A stretch of DNA of 64,000 bases from CAZGXI01 sp964529715 (GTDB lineage: Bacteria; Chloroflexota; Anaerolineae; Aggregatilineales; Ch27). The stretch spans positions 24,105 to 88,104 of the forward strand of contig CAZGXI010000023.1 of NCBI GenBank assembly GCA_964529715.1, written 5' to 3'. Shown here piece by piece: positions 1 through 8,453 of this stretch. Position 1 is the first letter of the stretch; each line of letters starts with the position of its first letter. A program made the translations under genes and the position numbers. Under the pieces are notes generated by a model. It searched no databases. It was not told where the DNA came from and saw only the letters and a list, made by a program, of their open reading frames with translations.

Positions 1-226
1 CGATCACGTCTTGAAAGAAGCACAGTACACAGTGGTCGGCGATGTCCAGCGGGCGGATCAGGCGGCTTGGTTCGAGAAGAGCCTCTCGTGTGGGATCGAA
101 TTCCAGGATCGGGTAGGGATGGTCCACGCATTCCTTCTTTCGGCAGATCGCTGTACCCGGATAACAAAATGCGCTTCCCCGGTACTCGAAGAAGCGCGAC
201 GCGACAAACCAGCCTATGTCACTCAT
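1..226 (-). CDS. N-terminal part of a nucleoside phosphorylase-like protein (runs off the window)
   Basis: The reverse strand opens with an ATG at 224-226 and stays open for 75 codons to the window edge, so only the N-terminus is present. The translation begins MSDIGWFVASRFFEYRG and contains a Cys-bearing stretch (ICRKKECVDHPYP) followed by ILEFDPTREALLEPSRLI and HCVLCFFQDVI. The second half resembles the start of proteins of the purine/uridine phosphorylase superfamily that I know from Chloroflexota, but the catalytic region lies outside the window, so the family call is tentative. A GGAA-type ribosome site precedes the ATG. It is divergent from the large beta-propeller gene, with 178 bp between them in which no convincing promoter was found. 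Confidence 0.55.
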   Translation of the reverse strand, partial: MSDIGWFVASRFFEYRGSAFCYPGTAICRKKECVDHPYPILEFDPTREALLEPSRLIRPLDIADHCVLCFFQDVI

Positions 227-404
227 CTTCCAGTTCCCTGACGGACTTGGCACCTTCCCGGCGCTCCGGGGGTTGCCGCGGGTTCACAGGGCCGTTCCCT
301 CCCCCGCTCTGGATGAGTATATCAATTGCAGGTTATAGTAGCATAGGTGACTGGAAGCGTCAAGATAGTGGGCGGCAAAACGGCGACGAAAGCAAGGTTG
401 ATTC

Positions 405-3400
405 ATGAGGGGGAATACGTCACGAAGGGCGCTGGCGATCTTGCTGGCAGTGTTGAGCCTGTTGCCTGCCAATGTGGGTGCCCAGGGCACGCCGGATGCG
501 CAGCGCATGGCCCTGGTGAGCGAAATCGGCGGCGTGGCGCGGGCGGTGGCGGCGCTGGAGGACGGTTTGCTGCTGGCGGAAGGCGAGTCGCTGGTCCGGC
601 TGGACGGCGCGGGCAGGGAGATCGGGCGGGCTGCACCGGGGCGGGGAGCAGTGCAGGACCTCGCTGCGCGCGGTGGGGCGGTTTACGCGCTGACCGAAAC
701 GGGCCTGTCCGTCCTTGACCTGGATTCCCTGGCGGAGCGCGCTTTTTTGCCGGGCGGGGGGCAGGCGCTTGCCGTCACCGACCGGGCGATCTACGTGGCA
801 GCGCAGCGGGCGGGGCTTCGCGCGGCGCTGATCGGTGCGGATGGGCTACCTGGCGGCTGGCAGGCTATTCCCTCCTCTGATGGGGCTGCTGTAGACATAG
901 ATGCCGACGCGGCGGCAGCGTACCTCTATGTGGCGCTGGGCGAAGGGGGGATCGGCATTTATGCCCTGAGTGATCCTGCTGTCCCAGCCCTGGTCCACCG
1001 GATCACTGATGTCGGCGCGATCCGGGCTGTCGATGTGGACGGCGCGCGGCTGTTTGCGGCAAGTGGCCACCGCCTGCACGTTTACGACCTGTCGGGGCCG
1101 ACACAGCCCGTGCTGGCCGATAGCTACGATCCCCTGCACGACGCGCGCGGGCTGGTGCTGCGCGGCGAGTGGGCCTACGTCGCGGACGCGGCGGGCGGGT
1201 TGAAGCGGTATGTCTTCGACAGCCTGACCGCCGTTCGCTTTGACCGCGTCGTCTGGCAGGGAGAAGCCTATGGTGTGTTTGACGATGGGCGCTATCTGTA
1301 TCTGGCTGCCGGCTGGGACGGCGTGATCGCACTCGACGCGCCGGATCGGGACAGGCTGGAGGCACGCGGGCGTGTGGTGCTGCCGGGGTTGGCGTCGGCA
1401 GTGGTAGTAGACGGGGCCGGAGGCGCGCGGCGCGGGCTGGCAGCCCTGGGCGCGGAAGGGGTGGCCGTCATCGACTGGCGGGACATCAATGCGCCGCGCC
1501 TGGGGGCGGTGTTGAACCTGGGCGGCGCGGTGCGGGCGGTGGCCGTGCGGGATGCAGTCGGCTTTGCGGCGGTCGAGGGCGTGGGGTTGGCGATCCTGGG
1601 GCTGGCAGACGTGAACGCGCCCACGCTGCTGGCGACCGTGCCCATGCAGGGCGCGCCGCAGTCGCTGGCCCTTGGCGGCACGCTGGTCTATGCAGCAGCA
1701 GGGGACGGCGGGCTGTACGTGGTGGAGACGATCCGGCCTGCCGAGGCGGCCATCGTGGGGCGGCTGCTGCCGCCGCGCGCCGATCAGCCTTTTCTGCACG
1801 TCGCACTCGAAGGCAAACGGGCTTACATCAGTACGGGAGACGCGCTGCTGATCGCCGACGTGGACAGCGGTCAGACGCCGCAGGTATTATCGACACTTTC
1901 GATTCCGGCAACGGCAGCGGCGGCGCGGGCGTTCATCGCCTATGCCGTTGGCCCACGTTCGCTAACCACCGTCAATGGCGGTTCTAGCAACGCGCCCGAA
2001 ATTTTACATACTTACCGGGCTATCGATTCGATCTGCGCGGTGTTGTCTGGTGGGGAGTACGTCTGGCTGGCCGGGCAGGGTGATGGCGCGCAGGCGGCGT
2101 TCCTGGGGCTGAGTGGGTTGGGGGCTGCGGAAGCATGGACTGCCGGCTATGGAGAAGGCTGCTCCCTGGCGACCGGACAGGGCGGCCTGGCATGGCTGGC
2201 TGCCGGATCGGATGGCCTGATTGCACTGCGTCCCGGTGGAGCATCTCCGGTGAGGCCTGCTGCTCTTGGCGGGGAAACCATCCACGTGCTGGCGGACGGT
2301 CGGTTGCTGATCGGCGGCGGGACGGGATGGGGCATCCTTGACCCGGCGGGCCAGGACGGCCACTGGGTGCGCGGCGAAGCGCCGGGCCGGGTCGCCGGGC
2401 TGACTGGGGCAGGGGACTCGATCTTCCTGGCGCTGGGCGAGGGCGGCGCAGTGCGCTACGGTCCGGTTGACCAGGGGGAGTCGTTCCGATTGGTGGCCCA
2501 CTGGTTGCCAGGAGCAGCGGACGGTTCTGCGCGCGGCGTGACGGCAGAGGGGCAGTTTGTCTATGTGGCCGAAGACGGGCCGGGAGCAGGCGGGGCGCTG
2601 CGGGTCTTGACGGCAGAATCGCTGCAGACGGTGACGACGGTTCCCTTGCCGGGGCGGGCACAGGCCGTCGCCCAGCAAGATGGGCTGGCTTACGTGGACT
2701 ATGGGCGGGATGGGCGCGGCGGGCTGGCCGTGATCGACGTGCGGACGCCGACGGCAGGATTGCGCGCAGTTGGATCAGCCGCTTTCCCGGCGACGGGGCT
2801 GGCGCTGACAGCCGATGGCAGAATTGGCTACGCGGTGGGCGGCACGGCGCTTACCGTCTTCGACCTGTCCGGCTGGCCAGAAGTTCGCCCTCTGCGGGTT
2901 GTGAGGCTTTCCAGGTCGGTGAGCCGGTTGATCCTGGACGAGGCGGGGCGTCGCCTGTTGGGATTTGCGCCGGGGCAATCCGTGCTGGTGCTGCGCTTGG
3001 ATGATCCCACTCTGCCGGTTCCGGCAGCCATTCTGGAGACGGCGGCCCAGGATGTGGCAGTGTACGGCGACGCGCTCTATCTGGCGGTGGGGGAGGGCGG
3101 TTTACAGGCGGCGAATCTGGCCTTGTTGGAAAACCTGGCTACCACTGTGCGGACGCTCAATGGCGCGCCGACGGCAGCCCTGTGGACGGACAGTGGGATG
3201 CTCTATGCCGCAGGGGCGGCCTCTCTACGCGCCTATGATCTATCTGATCCATTTGCCCCGGCACAGACAGCCACACTGTCTCTGGAGCGGGGCGACGCAG
3301 CGCAGGCGCTGGTCGGGCGGGCCACGCGGCGAGACGGGCGTTGGCTGTACGTGGGGACGGCGGCAGGGGTGTGGGCGGCGCATCACACGCCGGATGGGGC

Positions 3401-4529
3401 GTTATTGGCAGTTAGGGTTGTTGATCTAGATGATTTGTTGGCCGTCGGCGGTGGCTGGCTGTACGCCCGTCGAGACGCGCATACTCTGGCCCTGGCTTCG
3501 CTGCTGGATCTGCCGCAGCCTCAGGGGGCGTTTGCCTATCCCCTGCCGGAGATGCCCCGCATTGCTGCTGTCGTGGTGTGGGAGGGGCGCGTCCTGGTCG
3601 GTGGACCGGCGGGCCTGGCGGCGTTGGAATGGGACGCCGTTGGGAGTGCTGCGCTGCCCGTGCTGTTGGGTCAGATAGACGGTCTGCCCGGCGAGCCTGC
3701 TGCCGTTTGGGGCATGGCTGACACGGTCTGGGTCGCAGCCGGAGCGGGCGGTGTGTGGCGCATCGACGTGCGCGATCCGGCGCTTCCCCGCCTGGAAGCA
3801 GTTATCTCAACGGCGGGCGAGGCGCGCGGGCTGGTGCTGTCGCCGGCGGGGGATCGGCTGGCAGTCGCAACCGGGCAGTGCGGCGTCCGCCTGCTGGACG
3901 TGACCGTCAATCCGCCGCGCGAGACCGGCTACTGGCAGGGCGCGGCGGCGGCGGATGTGGCGGCAGCCGGCGACCTCTACGCGGTCGCCGGGGAAAACGG
4001 CCCGGTTTTACTGCGGGAAGCGCCAGATGTTCCAGCCGTGTTGCCGCCCATGCCGTTCGACCCCACGCCGCCGGATAGGGCGGATGGTGTAAATGGCCCG
4101 GTGACATTAAGCTGGTTGCCGCAGCCCGACCCCTGTGATGGGATCGCATACGAGGTCAGGCTTAGCGTTGGGGGTGCTTCTCTGGAGCGCGTCGCGGCGA
4201 CGACGGAACCCCGGCTTGTCCTGAGCGATCTGCCGTCCGGCGTGGCGGTTCGCTGGCAGGTGGTCGCCGTTGACCGCCAGGGCGATGCAGCGGAAGGACC
4301 GGTCTGGGAATTCTATACCGGTGCGGCATCTCCGGCGACGGTCCAGCCAATCTGGAGTGGGGCGCGGCTGGCCCTTCCGACACCGACGTTTGCGTCACCG
4401 GTGGCGCCGGGGATTGCCCCGGCAGTCGTAGACGTGGGGCTGGGCTGGGTGCTGCTGGTTGGAGGGATTCTGCTGGAACTGGCGCTGTTGGCGCTGTGGT
4501 GGCGCTGGCGTCGGGCGTTGCGCAGGTAG
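405..4529 (+). CDS. Large secreted beta-propeller (LVIVD-like repeat) protein with C-terminal membrane anchor
   Basis: A 1374-residue protein. Residues 1-27 form a signal peptide (two Arg, a Leu/Ala core, AQG cleavage region). Residues about 35-1205 are a long series of roughly 40-50 residue units with the pattern 'hydrophobic strand, Val-Ala-Asp/Gly-Gly, Gly-Leu-x-Val-hydrophobic-Asp', for example AYVADAAGGLKRY, VYAAAGDGGLYVV and WVAAGAGGVWRIDV. This is the signature of LVIVD or WD-like beta-propeller blades, probably three or more propellers. Residues about 1210-1310 look like a fibronectin type III-like domain (PVTLSWLPQPDPCDGIAYEV). A hydrophobic segment at about 1343-1365, followed by Arg-rich WRWRRALRR, is a C-terminal membrane anchor. 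The bulk should therefore lie outside the cell. No enzymatic motif is visible. The gene stands alone and ends at the hairpin beside tRNA-Asn. A role in surface binding is only inferred from architecture. Confidence 0.85.
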   Translation: MRGNTSRRALAILLAVLSLLPANVGAQGTPDAQRMALVSEIGGVARAVAALEDGLLLAEGESLVRLDGAGREIGRAAPGRGAVQDLAARGGAVYALTETGLSVLDLDSLAERAFLPGGGQALAVTDRAIYVAAQRAGLRAALIGADGLPGGWQAIPSSDGAAVDIDADAAAAYLYVALGEGGIGIYALSDPAVPALVHRITDVGAIRAVDVDGARLFAASGHRLHVYDLSGPTQPVLADSYDPLHDARGLVLRGEWAYVADAAGGLKRYVFDSLTAVRFDRVVWQGEAYGVFDDGRYLYLAAGWDGVIALDAPDRDRLEARGRVVLPGLASAVVVDGAGGARRGLAALGAEGVAVIDWRDINAPRLGAVLNLGGAVRAVAVRDAVGFAAVEGVGLAILGLADVNAPTLLATVPMQGAPQSLALGGTLVYAAAGDGGLYVVETIRPAEAAIVGRLLPPRADQPFLHVALEGKRAYISTGDALLIADVDSGQTPQVLSTLSIPATAAAARAFIAYAVGPRSLTTVNGGSSNAPEILHTYRAIDSICAVLSGGEYVWLAGQGDGAQAAFLGLSGLGAAEAWTAGYGEGCSLATGQGGLAWLAAGSDGLIALRPGGASPVRPAALGGETIHVLADGRLLIGGGTGWGILDPAGQDGHWVRGEAPGRVAGLTGAGDSIFLALGEGGAVRYGPVDQGESFRLVAHWLPGAADGSARGVTAEGQFVYVAEDGPGAGGALRVLTAESLQTVTTVPLPGRAQAVAQQDGLAYVDYGRDGRGGLAVIDVRTPTAGLRAVGSAAFPATGLALTADGRIGYAVGGTALTVFDLSGWPEVRPLRVVRLSRSVSRLILDEAGRRLLGFAPGQSVLVLRLDDPTLPVPAAILETAAQDVAVYGDALYLAVGEGGLQAANLALLENLATTVRTLNGAPTAALWTDSGMLYAAGAASLRAYDLSDPFAPAQTATLSLERGDAAQALVGRATRRDGRWLYVGTAAGVWAAHHTPDGALLAVRVVDLDDLLAVGGGWLYARRDAHTLALASLLDLPQPQGAFAYPLPEMPRIAAVVVWEGRVLVGGPAGLAALEWDAVGSAALPVLLGQIDGLPGEPAAVWGMADTVWVAAGAGGVWRIDVRDPALPRLEAVISTAGEARGLVLSPAGDRLAVATGQCGVRLLDVTVNPPRETGYWQGAAAADVAAAGDLYAVAGENGPVLLREAPDVPAVLPPMPFDPTPPDRADGVNGPVTLSWLPQPDPCDGIAYEVRLSVGGASLERVAATTEPRLVLSDLPSGVAVRWQVVAVDRQGDAAEGPVWEFYTGAASPATVQPIWSGARLALPTPTFASPVAPGIAPAVVDVGLGWVLLVGGILLELALLALWWRWRRALRR

Positions 4530-4542
4530 GGCGGGCAAACAA

Positions 4543-4570
4543 AAACGCCTGATCACAGAACCAGGCGTTT
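4543..4570 (-). terminator. Intrinsic terminator of tRNA-Asn
   Basis: AAACGCCTG and CAGGCGTTT form a perfect 9-bp stem around a 10-nt loop. On the reverse strand it is followed by TTTTTGTTT, as expected for a Rho-independent terminator of the tRNA. It overlaps the tRNA CCA end by one base. It lies 13 bp past the stop of the forward-strand propeller gene and may act in both directions. Confidence 0.8.
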
Positions 4571-4645
4571 GGCTCCGCAGGTAGGACTCGAACCTACAAC
4601 CCATCGGTTAACAGCCGATTGCTCTGCCGATTGAGCTACTGCGGA
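4570..4645 (-). tRNA. tRNA-Asn (GUU)
   Basis: A 76-nt cloverleaf including an encoded CCA end. The 7-bp acceptor stem is TCCGCAG/CTGCGGA with discriminator G. The D arm is GCTC/GAGC, the anticodon arm is ATCGG-CTGTTAA-CCGAT with anticodon GTT, and the T arm is GTAGG-TTCGAGT-CCTAC. All stems pair fully. Confidence 0.97.
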
Positions 4646-4657
4646 AAGTTGATTTGC

Positions 4658-4686
4658 ATGATACCAGACGGGCGTCAGGCTGTCAA
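4658..4686 (-). promoter_or_regulatory. Sigma-70 promoter of tRNA-Asn
   Basis: On the reverse strand a perfect -35 TTGACA (4681-4686) is separated by exactly 17 bp from a -10 TATCAT (4658-4663). Predicted initiation near 4651 leaves a leader of only about 6 nt before the tRNA 5' end at 4645. This is the closest match to consensus in the window. Confidence 0.75.
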
Positions 4687-4721
4687 GCACGAGACTGGCA
4701 AGAAAATGTTGGGGGATACGT

Positions 4722-5984
4722 ATGCATAACGGCAAACAGACTGCGAAAGAGAAGCTCCAAAAGCTCTATGATTTTGCCCTGGCCGAGGCGACGGGAAACA
4801 TCTTGCCGTTCTGGATGAATTACACGCCCGATCCCGTAAACGGCGGCTTTTATGGCATGGTGCTGAACGACCGCACGCCGGTCAGAGAGGCGCAGAAGGG
4901 CCTGGTGCTTAACGCCCGCCTGGTCTGGACATTCGCCTCGGCTTACCGCGTGTTCGGCGACGCTTCGTACCTCGAAACGGCCAGGCGCGCCTACGAGTAT
5001 TTCATCGGGCATTTTTGGGATGAAGAATATCCAGGTGCTTATTGGATGTTGGATAGCCGGGGCGCGCCAGTCGATACGCACAAGTACATCTACGGCCAGG
5101 CGTTTGCGATTTATGCTCTGTCGGAATACTACCGGGCGACCGGCGAAGCGCACGCCCTGGAACGCGCGGTGGCGTTGTTCCACACGCTGGAACGATGCGC
5201 CTTCGATCCGGTGAACGGAGGGTATTTTGAAGCGTGTCAACGCGATTGGCAGGGCGACATTCGCCGTCAGGTCAGTCCTATAAACGTCGAGGGCGGCGGG
5301 GTGAAGAGCATGAACACGCATCTGCACCTGCTTGAGGCGTATACCACCCTGCTGCGGGTATGGGATGACCAGGAAGTGCGCACAAAAGTGCGCCAGACCC
5401 TGCAAACGCTGCTTGACCGGATTGTTGATCGGGACATCTATCACTATAAGATGTTCTTCGACGAGCAATGGCAGCCCGTTTATCCGAATATTTCCTACGG
5501 CCACGACATCGAAGGAGCCTGGCTGATGATGGAAGCCTGCGAGGTCCTCGGCGAAGCCGATCTATTTGCGCCGGTCCGGGCCGTCTGTATGAACATGGCG
5601 CAGGCATGTCTGAAGGAAGCTGTCGGCGTAGACGGCAGCCTGCTCTATGAAAAGGACCCGTTCACCGGTCACCGTGATGCCCGGACATCCTGGTGGTCGC
5701 AGGCCGAGGCAGTGGTCGGCTTCTTGAATGCTTACGAGATCGGCGGCAGCGAGCATTTCCTCAATGCGGCGGTTGGTTGTCTGGACTTCATCGAGCGCCA
5801 TCTGGTCGATCACATCTACGGCGAGTGGTTCGCTTCGGCGGAGGAGACGGCGAAGAGGGGCGATGGGGTCAAGGTGGATGCCTGGAAATGTCCTTATCAC
5901 AACAGTCGGATGTGCTTTGAGATCATCGAGCGCCATCGCAAGCGGGAGCGAAAGCCGGGTGGCGCAAGGGACGAAAGCGGCTGA
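4722..5984 (+). CDS. N-acylglucosamine 2-epimerase family sugar epimerase (cellobiose 2-epimerase-like)
   Basis: A 420-residue cytoplasmic (alpha/alpha)6-barrel protein of the AGE family, which epimerises aldoses or N-acyl amino sugars at C2. Family landmarks are NGGFYGMVLND (about 40-50), KGLVLNARLVWTFASAYR (59-76), MNTHLHLLEAY (197-207), GHDIEGAWLMM (260-270) with the putative catalytic His261, WWSQAEAVVGF (324-334), and PYHNSRMCFE (391-400) with the second conserved His393. Retention of both His residues suggests an active enzyme. Length matches the family (about 390-420). It starts at ATG behind GGGGGATACGT and is monocistronic. Cellobiose, mannose and N-acetylglucosamine epimerases share this fold, so the substrate cannot be read from the sequence. 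Confidence 0.85.
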   Translation: MHNGKQTAKEKLQKLYDFALAEATGNILPFWMNYTPDPVNGGFYGMVLNDRTPVREAQKGLVLNARLVWTFASAYRVFGDASYLETARRAYEYFIGHFWDEEYPGAYWMLDSRGAPVDTHKYIYGQAFAIYALSEYYRATGEAHALERAVALFHTLERCAFDPVNGGYFEACQRDWQGDIRRQVSPINVEGGGVKSMNTHLHLLEAYTTLLRVWDDQEVRTKVRQTLQTLLDRIVDRDIYHYKMFFDEQWQPVYPNISYGHDIEGAWLMMEACEVLGEADLFAPVRAVCMNMAQACLKEAVGVDGSLLYEKDPFTGHRDARTSWWSQAEAVVGFLNAYEIGGSEHFLNAAVGCLDFIERHLVDHIYGEWFASAEETAKRGDGVKVDAWKCPYHNSRMCFEIIERHRKRERKPGGARDESG

Positions 5985-6071
5985 TCGGCCATTGGCCCTC
6001 TACCCAAGCGTCCCAAACCGGGAAAGCCTTCAAGCTGGGCAAAAAACCTGCCGTAGAACTTTAAATCTGCA

Positions 6072-6100
6072 TTGACGGCTTCCCCTGGCTATGATAAACT
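6072..6100 (+). promoter_or_regulatory. Promoter of the infC-rpmI-rplT operon
   Basis: TTGACG (6072-6077), a 17-bp spacer, then TAAACT (6095-6100). Predicted start near 6107 gives a leader of about 28 nt to the first ATG of infC, or 52 nt to the alternative ATA codon. The in-frame TTG at 6072 is the -35 box itself, so longer forms of IF-3 are unlikely. Confidence 0.5.
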
Positions 6101-6134
6101 TTGTTACCTGGACGCCGCCTCTGGGGGTCCTATC

Positions 6135-6683
6135 ATGGAGTCTGAGGGGGAAAGTGCTATAAGCGTCGAGTATCGCATTAATCAACAGATCCGCGTCCGT
6201 GAGGTTCGTCTGATTACCGAGACGAACGAAAATATTGGCGTGGTTTCCATTCAAGAGGCGTTGGCGCGGGCTGCGCAGGCCGGGCTGGACCTGGTGGAAG
6301 TGGCGCCCAATTCTGATCCGCCTGTCTGTAAGATTATGGACTTTGGCAAGTTCCTTTACGCCAAGGCGAAAAAGGAACGCGAAGCCCGCAAGCAGCAAAA
6401 AGTAATTGAAGTCAAGGAAATCCGCCTCCGTCCCAAAACGTCTGGCCATCACCTATCCTTCAAGGTGCGCAGTGCGCGCCGCTGGATCGAGGAAGGCATG
6501 AAGGTCAAGGTGCGCGTGGCGTTCAAGGCGCGAGAAATCTCCTACCCGGAGATTGGGCGCGATTTGTTGGATCAAGTCGCTCAGGCGTTGGCCGACGTGG
6601 CGGTGGTGGAGCAGGCGCCAAACATGGAAGGCTCCACCATGCTCATGGTGCTGGCGCCCGTCGTCACTAAAGGCAAGAAATAG
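6135..6683 (+). CDS. infC: Translation initiation factor IF-3
   Basis: IF-3 binds the 30S subunit and enforces correct start-codon and initiator-tRNA choice. The N-domain begins YRINQQIRVREVRLI, continues through GVVSIQEALARAAQAGLDLVEVAPNSDPPVCKIMDFGKF, and is joined by a Lys/Arg-rich linker to the C-domain (KEIRLRPKTSGHHLSFK through APNMEGSTMLMVLAP). As called from ATG 6135, behind GGGGGT with a 6-nt gap, it has 182 residues. An in-frame ATA at 6159 behind GAGGGGG (8-nt gap) would give a more typical N-terminus, M-SVEYRIN. Rare start codons are a known IF-3 autoregulatory device, so the ATA may be the real or a second start. Two bases separate it from rpmI. Confidence 0.95.
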   Translation: MESEGESAISVEYRINQQIRVREVRLITETNENIGVVSIQEALARAAQAGLDLVEVAPNSDPPVCKIMDFGKFLYAKAKKEREARKQQKVIEVKEIRLRPKTSGHHLSFKVRSARRWIEEGMKVKVRVAFKAREISYPEIGRDLLDQVAQALADVAVVEQAPNMEGSTMLMVLAPVVTKGKK

Positions 6684-6685
6684 CT

Positions 6686-6931
6686 ATGGCGAAGAAGACC
6701 AAGAAGTACAAGCTCAAGACCTACAAAGCTGCCGCCAAGCGGTTCCGCATCACCGGCTCCGGCAAGCTGCTGCGCACCAAAGGCGGCAAGAGCCACCTGC
6801 GCCGCCGCACGCCCAAGCGCACCAAGCAGCAGTTCACCCAGATGCTGGAAGTCAAAGGGGCGGGGCTGCGGAAGCGCGTCTTGCGTCTGGCGCCGTACCT
6901 CAAGCGTTACAAAGCCAACCCGCCGAGCTAG
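6686..6931 (+). CDS. rpmI: 50S ribosomal protein L35
   Basis: An 81-residue basic protein beginning MAKKTKKYKLKTYKAAAKRF and containing the L35 core KRFRITGSGKLLRTKGGKSH, with the TKRKRR-like second half (RRTPKRTKQQFTQML). It is slightly longer than the usual 64-67 residues because of a C-terminal tail ending KRYKANPPS. It follows infC by 2 bp, the conserved infC-rpmI-rplT order, and is surely cotranscribed. It is separated from rplT by 109 bp carrying a strong palindrome. Confidence 0.95.
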   Translation: MAKKTKKYKLKTYKAAAKRFRITGSGKLLRTKGGKSHLRRRTPKRTKQQFTQMLEVKGAGLRKRVLRLAPYLKRYKANPPS

Positions 6932-6997
6932 CTACTGCCCGTGCGGACGTGAGGCTCAAGCGCCCTGTCGTGGGGACGCCTCGTGGATCGTCATTCA

Positions 6998-7017
6998 GCC
7001 CGGAGTGCACTCCGGGC
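6998..7017 (+). promoter_or_regulatory. Perfect 20-bp palindrome upstream of rplT
   Basis: GCCCGGAGTGCACTCCGGGC is fully self-complementary. In RNA it would fold as an 8-bp GC-rich stem with a TGCA loop. It ends about 10 nt before the rplT ribosome site (AGGAG) and is followed by CGTTGTTGT, a poor U-tract. It may be an attenuator or a structure used in L20 autoregulation, which is known for this operon in other bacteria. The assignment is inferential. Confidence 0.45.
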
Positions 7018-7040
7018 CGTTGTTGTAGGAGTAAGATAGC

Positions 7041-7388
7041 GTGGCTCGTGTAAAGACCGGCGTCGTGCGACGCCAGGGACATAAAAAAGTTCTCAAGCTC
7101 ACCAAGGGCCAGTGGGGTACGCGGCATCGTCTGTTCCGGCGGGCCAATGAGGCGATGTTGAAGAGCCTCTGGTATGCCTACCGCGACCGTCGGCAGCGCC
7201 GGCGCGACCTGCGCCGCCTGTGGATCGTGCGCATCAACGCCGCAGCGCGCGCTAATGGACTGAGCTACAGCCGCCTGATGTACGGCCTCAAGGCGGCCAG
7301 TGTCGAGCTGGACCGCAAAGTATTGGCCGACATCGCCGTGCGCGATCCCCAGACGTTCGCCGCCGTCGTCAGGGTCGCACAGGGCTGA
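7041..7388 (+). CDS. rplT: 50S ribosomal protein L20
   Basis: A 115-residue protein that binds 23S rRNA early in 50S assembly and represses its own operon in several bacteria. It starts at GTG behind AGGAGTAAG and reads MARVKTGVVRRQGHKKVLKLTKGQWGTRHRLFRRANEA, the classic L20 opening, followed by YAYRDRRQRRRDLRRLWIVRINAAARANGLSYS. Length is normal. The 109-bp spacer from rpmI is long for this operon and holds a perfect palindrome. A strong intrinsic terminator follows 32 bp after the stop. Confidence 0.96.
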   Translation: MARVKTGVVRRQGHKKVLKLTKGQWGTRHRLFRRANEAMLKSLWYAYRDRRQRRRDLRRLWIVRINAAARANGLSYSRLMYGLKAASVELDRKVLADIAVRDPQTFAAVVRVAQG

Positions 7389-7420
7389 TTCGCACGCTTG
7401 GTGCCTGATCAGATACGCAG

Positions 7421-7446
7421 AACGGGACTCCGCGAGTCCCGTTTTT
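7421..7446 (+). terminator. Rho-independent terminator of infC-rpmI-rplT
   Basis: ACGGGACT (7422-7429) pairs with AGTCCCGT (7435-7442) around a CCGCG loop and is followed immediately by a T-rich run. It closes the translation operon. Confidence 0.9.
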
Positions 7447-7510
7447 GCGTTGTCGCATTGACCGCCCTGCCTGTTCCACGCAATTCAAACTGCTTTCTCA
7501 CGGAAAGCGA

Positions 7511-7545
7511 TTGTGTATTGCCGTTACATTGATGTAGAATAGAAT
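7511..7545 (+). promoter_or_regulatory. Possible promoter of the SpoU methyltransferase operon
   Basis: Two overlapping candidates exist in this AT-richer stretch: TTGTGT (7511) with TAGAAT (7535) at 18 bp, and TTGCCG (7518) with TAGAAT (7540) at 16 bp. Either would start transcription about 90-95 nt before the gene. No other feature was seen in the rest of the 255-bp gap. Confidence 0.3.
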
Positions 7546-7643
7546 AGGCTACTGAAATCAACGATATGTATCCGGCCCGCAGTGGCCTGAAATGCGGTAA
7601 TCTCTGGTGATGACACCCGAATACCGAAAGCGGACCGCTCACC

Positions 7644-8453
7644 ATGACCGACATCACCAGCCTCCAGAATGAACGGGTCAAGCTGGCCCACGCGCTGCAA
7701 ACGCAGCCCAAAGCCCGCCGCCGCGAAGGAAAGCTCGTCATTGAGGGGGTGCGCCTGCTTAACGACGCGCTTAACTGCGGCCTGATGCCGGAGTACGTCT
7801 TTTACCTGGGCAGCGAGGCGACCCTAGACCGCTCAGCCTACCGGCTGTTTCGCCGTCTGAACGACTTAAACGCGCCGTTTCTGTCTGTGAGCGAAGAGGT
7901 GATGGCTCATGTGACCGATTTGGAGACGCCGCCGGGCATCCTGGCCGTGTTGCCGCGTCCAACCCTGCCCGCGCCGGAGTCGCCCAGTCTGACGCTGGTG
8001 CTGGACGGCATCAACAATCCGGGGAACCTGGGGAGTGTGCTGCGCACGGCGGCGGCAGCCGGGGCCGACCTGGTGATTCTCACGCCGGGCACCGTGGATC
8101 CCTATAACCCCAAAGTGCTGCGCGGCGGCATGGGAGCGCACTTCCGCTTGCCGCTGGTGCAGGCGACCTGGCCGGACATCGCCGCACGCTATGGACACCT
8201 GAATACCTACCTGGCCGATGCAGGCGGCGAGACGCCTTACTATGCCGTCGATTGGTTGCGCCCGTCCATGATCATTATCGGCGGCGAGGCGCACGGGGCC
8301 GGCGCCAACGCCCGCCAGCTTGCCGGGCGAACGATCACGATCCCGATGGCCGCCCAGACCGAGTCGCTCAACGCGGCGGTGGCGGCGGGCATTATCCTAT
8401 ACGAAGTGCAGCGCCAGCGTCATTTGTCTGCCCAGGAAGGGGCACGTCCATGA
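7644..8453 (+). CDS. TrmH/SpoU family RNA 2'-O-ribose methyltransferase (RlmB-like)
   Basis: A 269-residue SPOUT enzyme that methylates ribose 2'-OH in rRNA or tRNA with S-adenosylmethionine. It has an N-terminal substrate-binding domain (KARRREGKLVIEGVRLLNDAL, about 23-43). The knotted SpoU domain carries all three motifs: NNPGNLGSVLRTA (124-136), with the conserved Asn and catalytic Arg134, MIIIGGEAHG (209-218), and IPMAAQTESLNAAVAAGIILYE (233-254) with Asn243. Length and layout fit the RlmB/TsnR group acting on 23S rRNA, but the target nucleotide is not predictable. Its stop overlaps the next gene's start (ATGA), which implies translational coupling. Confidence 0.88.
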   Translation: MTDITSLQNERVKLAHALQTQPKARRREGKLVIEGVRLLNDALNCGLMPEYVFYLGSEATLDRSAYRLFRRLNDLNAPFLSVSEEVMAHVTDLETPPGILAVLPRPTLPAPESPSLTLVLDGINNPGNLGSVLRTAAAAGADLVILTPGTVDPYNPKVLRGGMGAHFRLPLVQATWPDIAARYGHLNTYLADAGGETPYYAVDWLRPSMIIIGGEAHGAGANARQLAGRTITIPMAAQTESLNAAVAAGIILYEVQRQRHLSAQEGARP

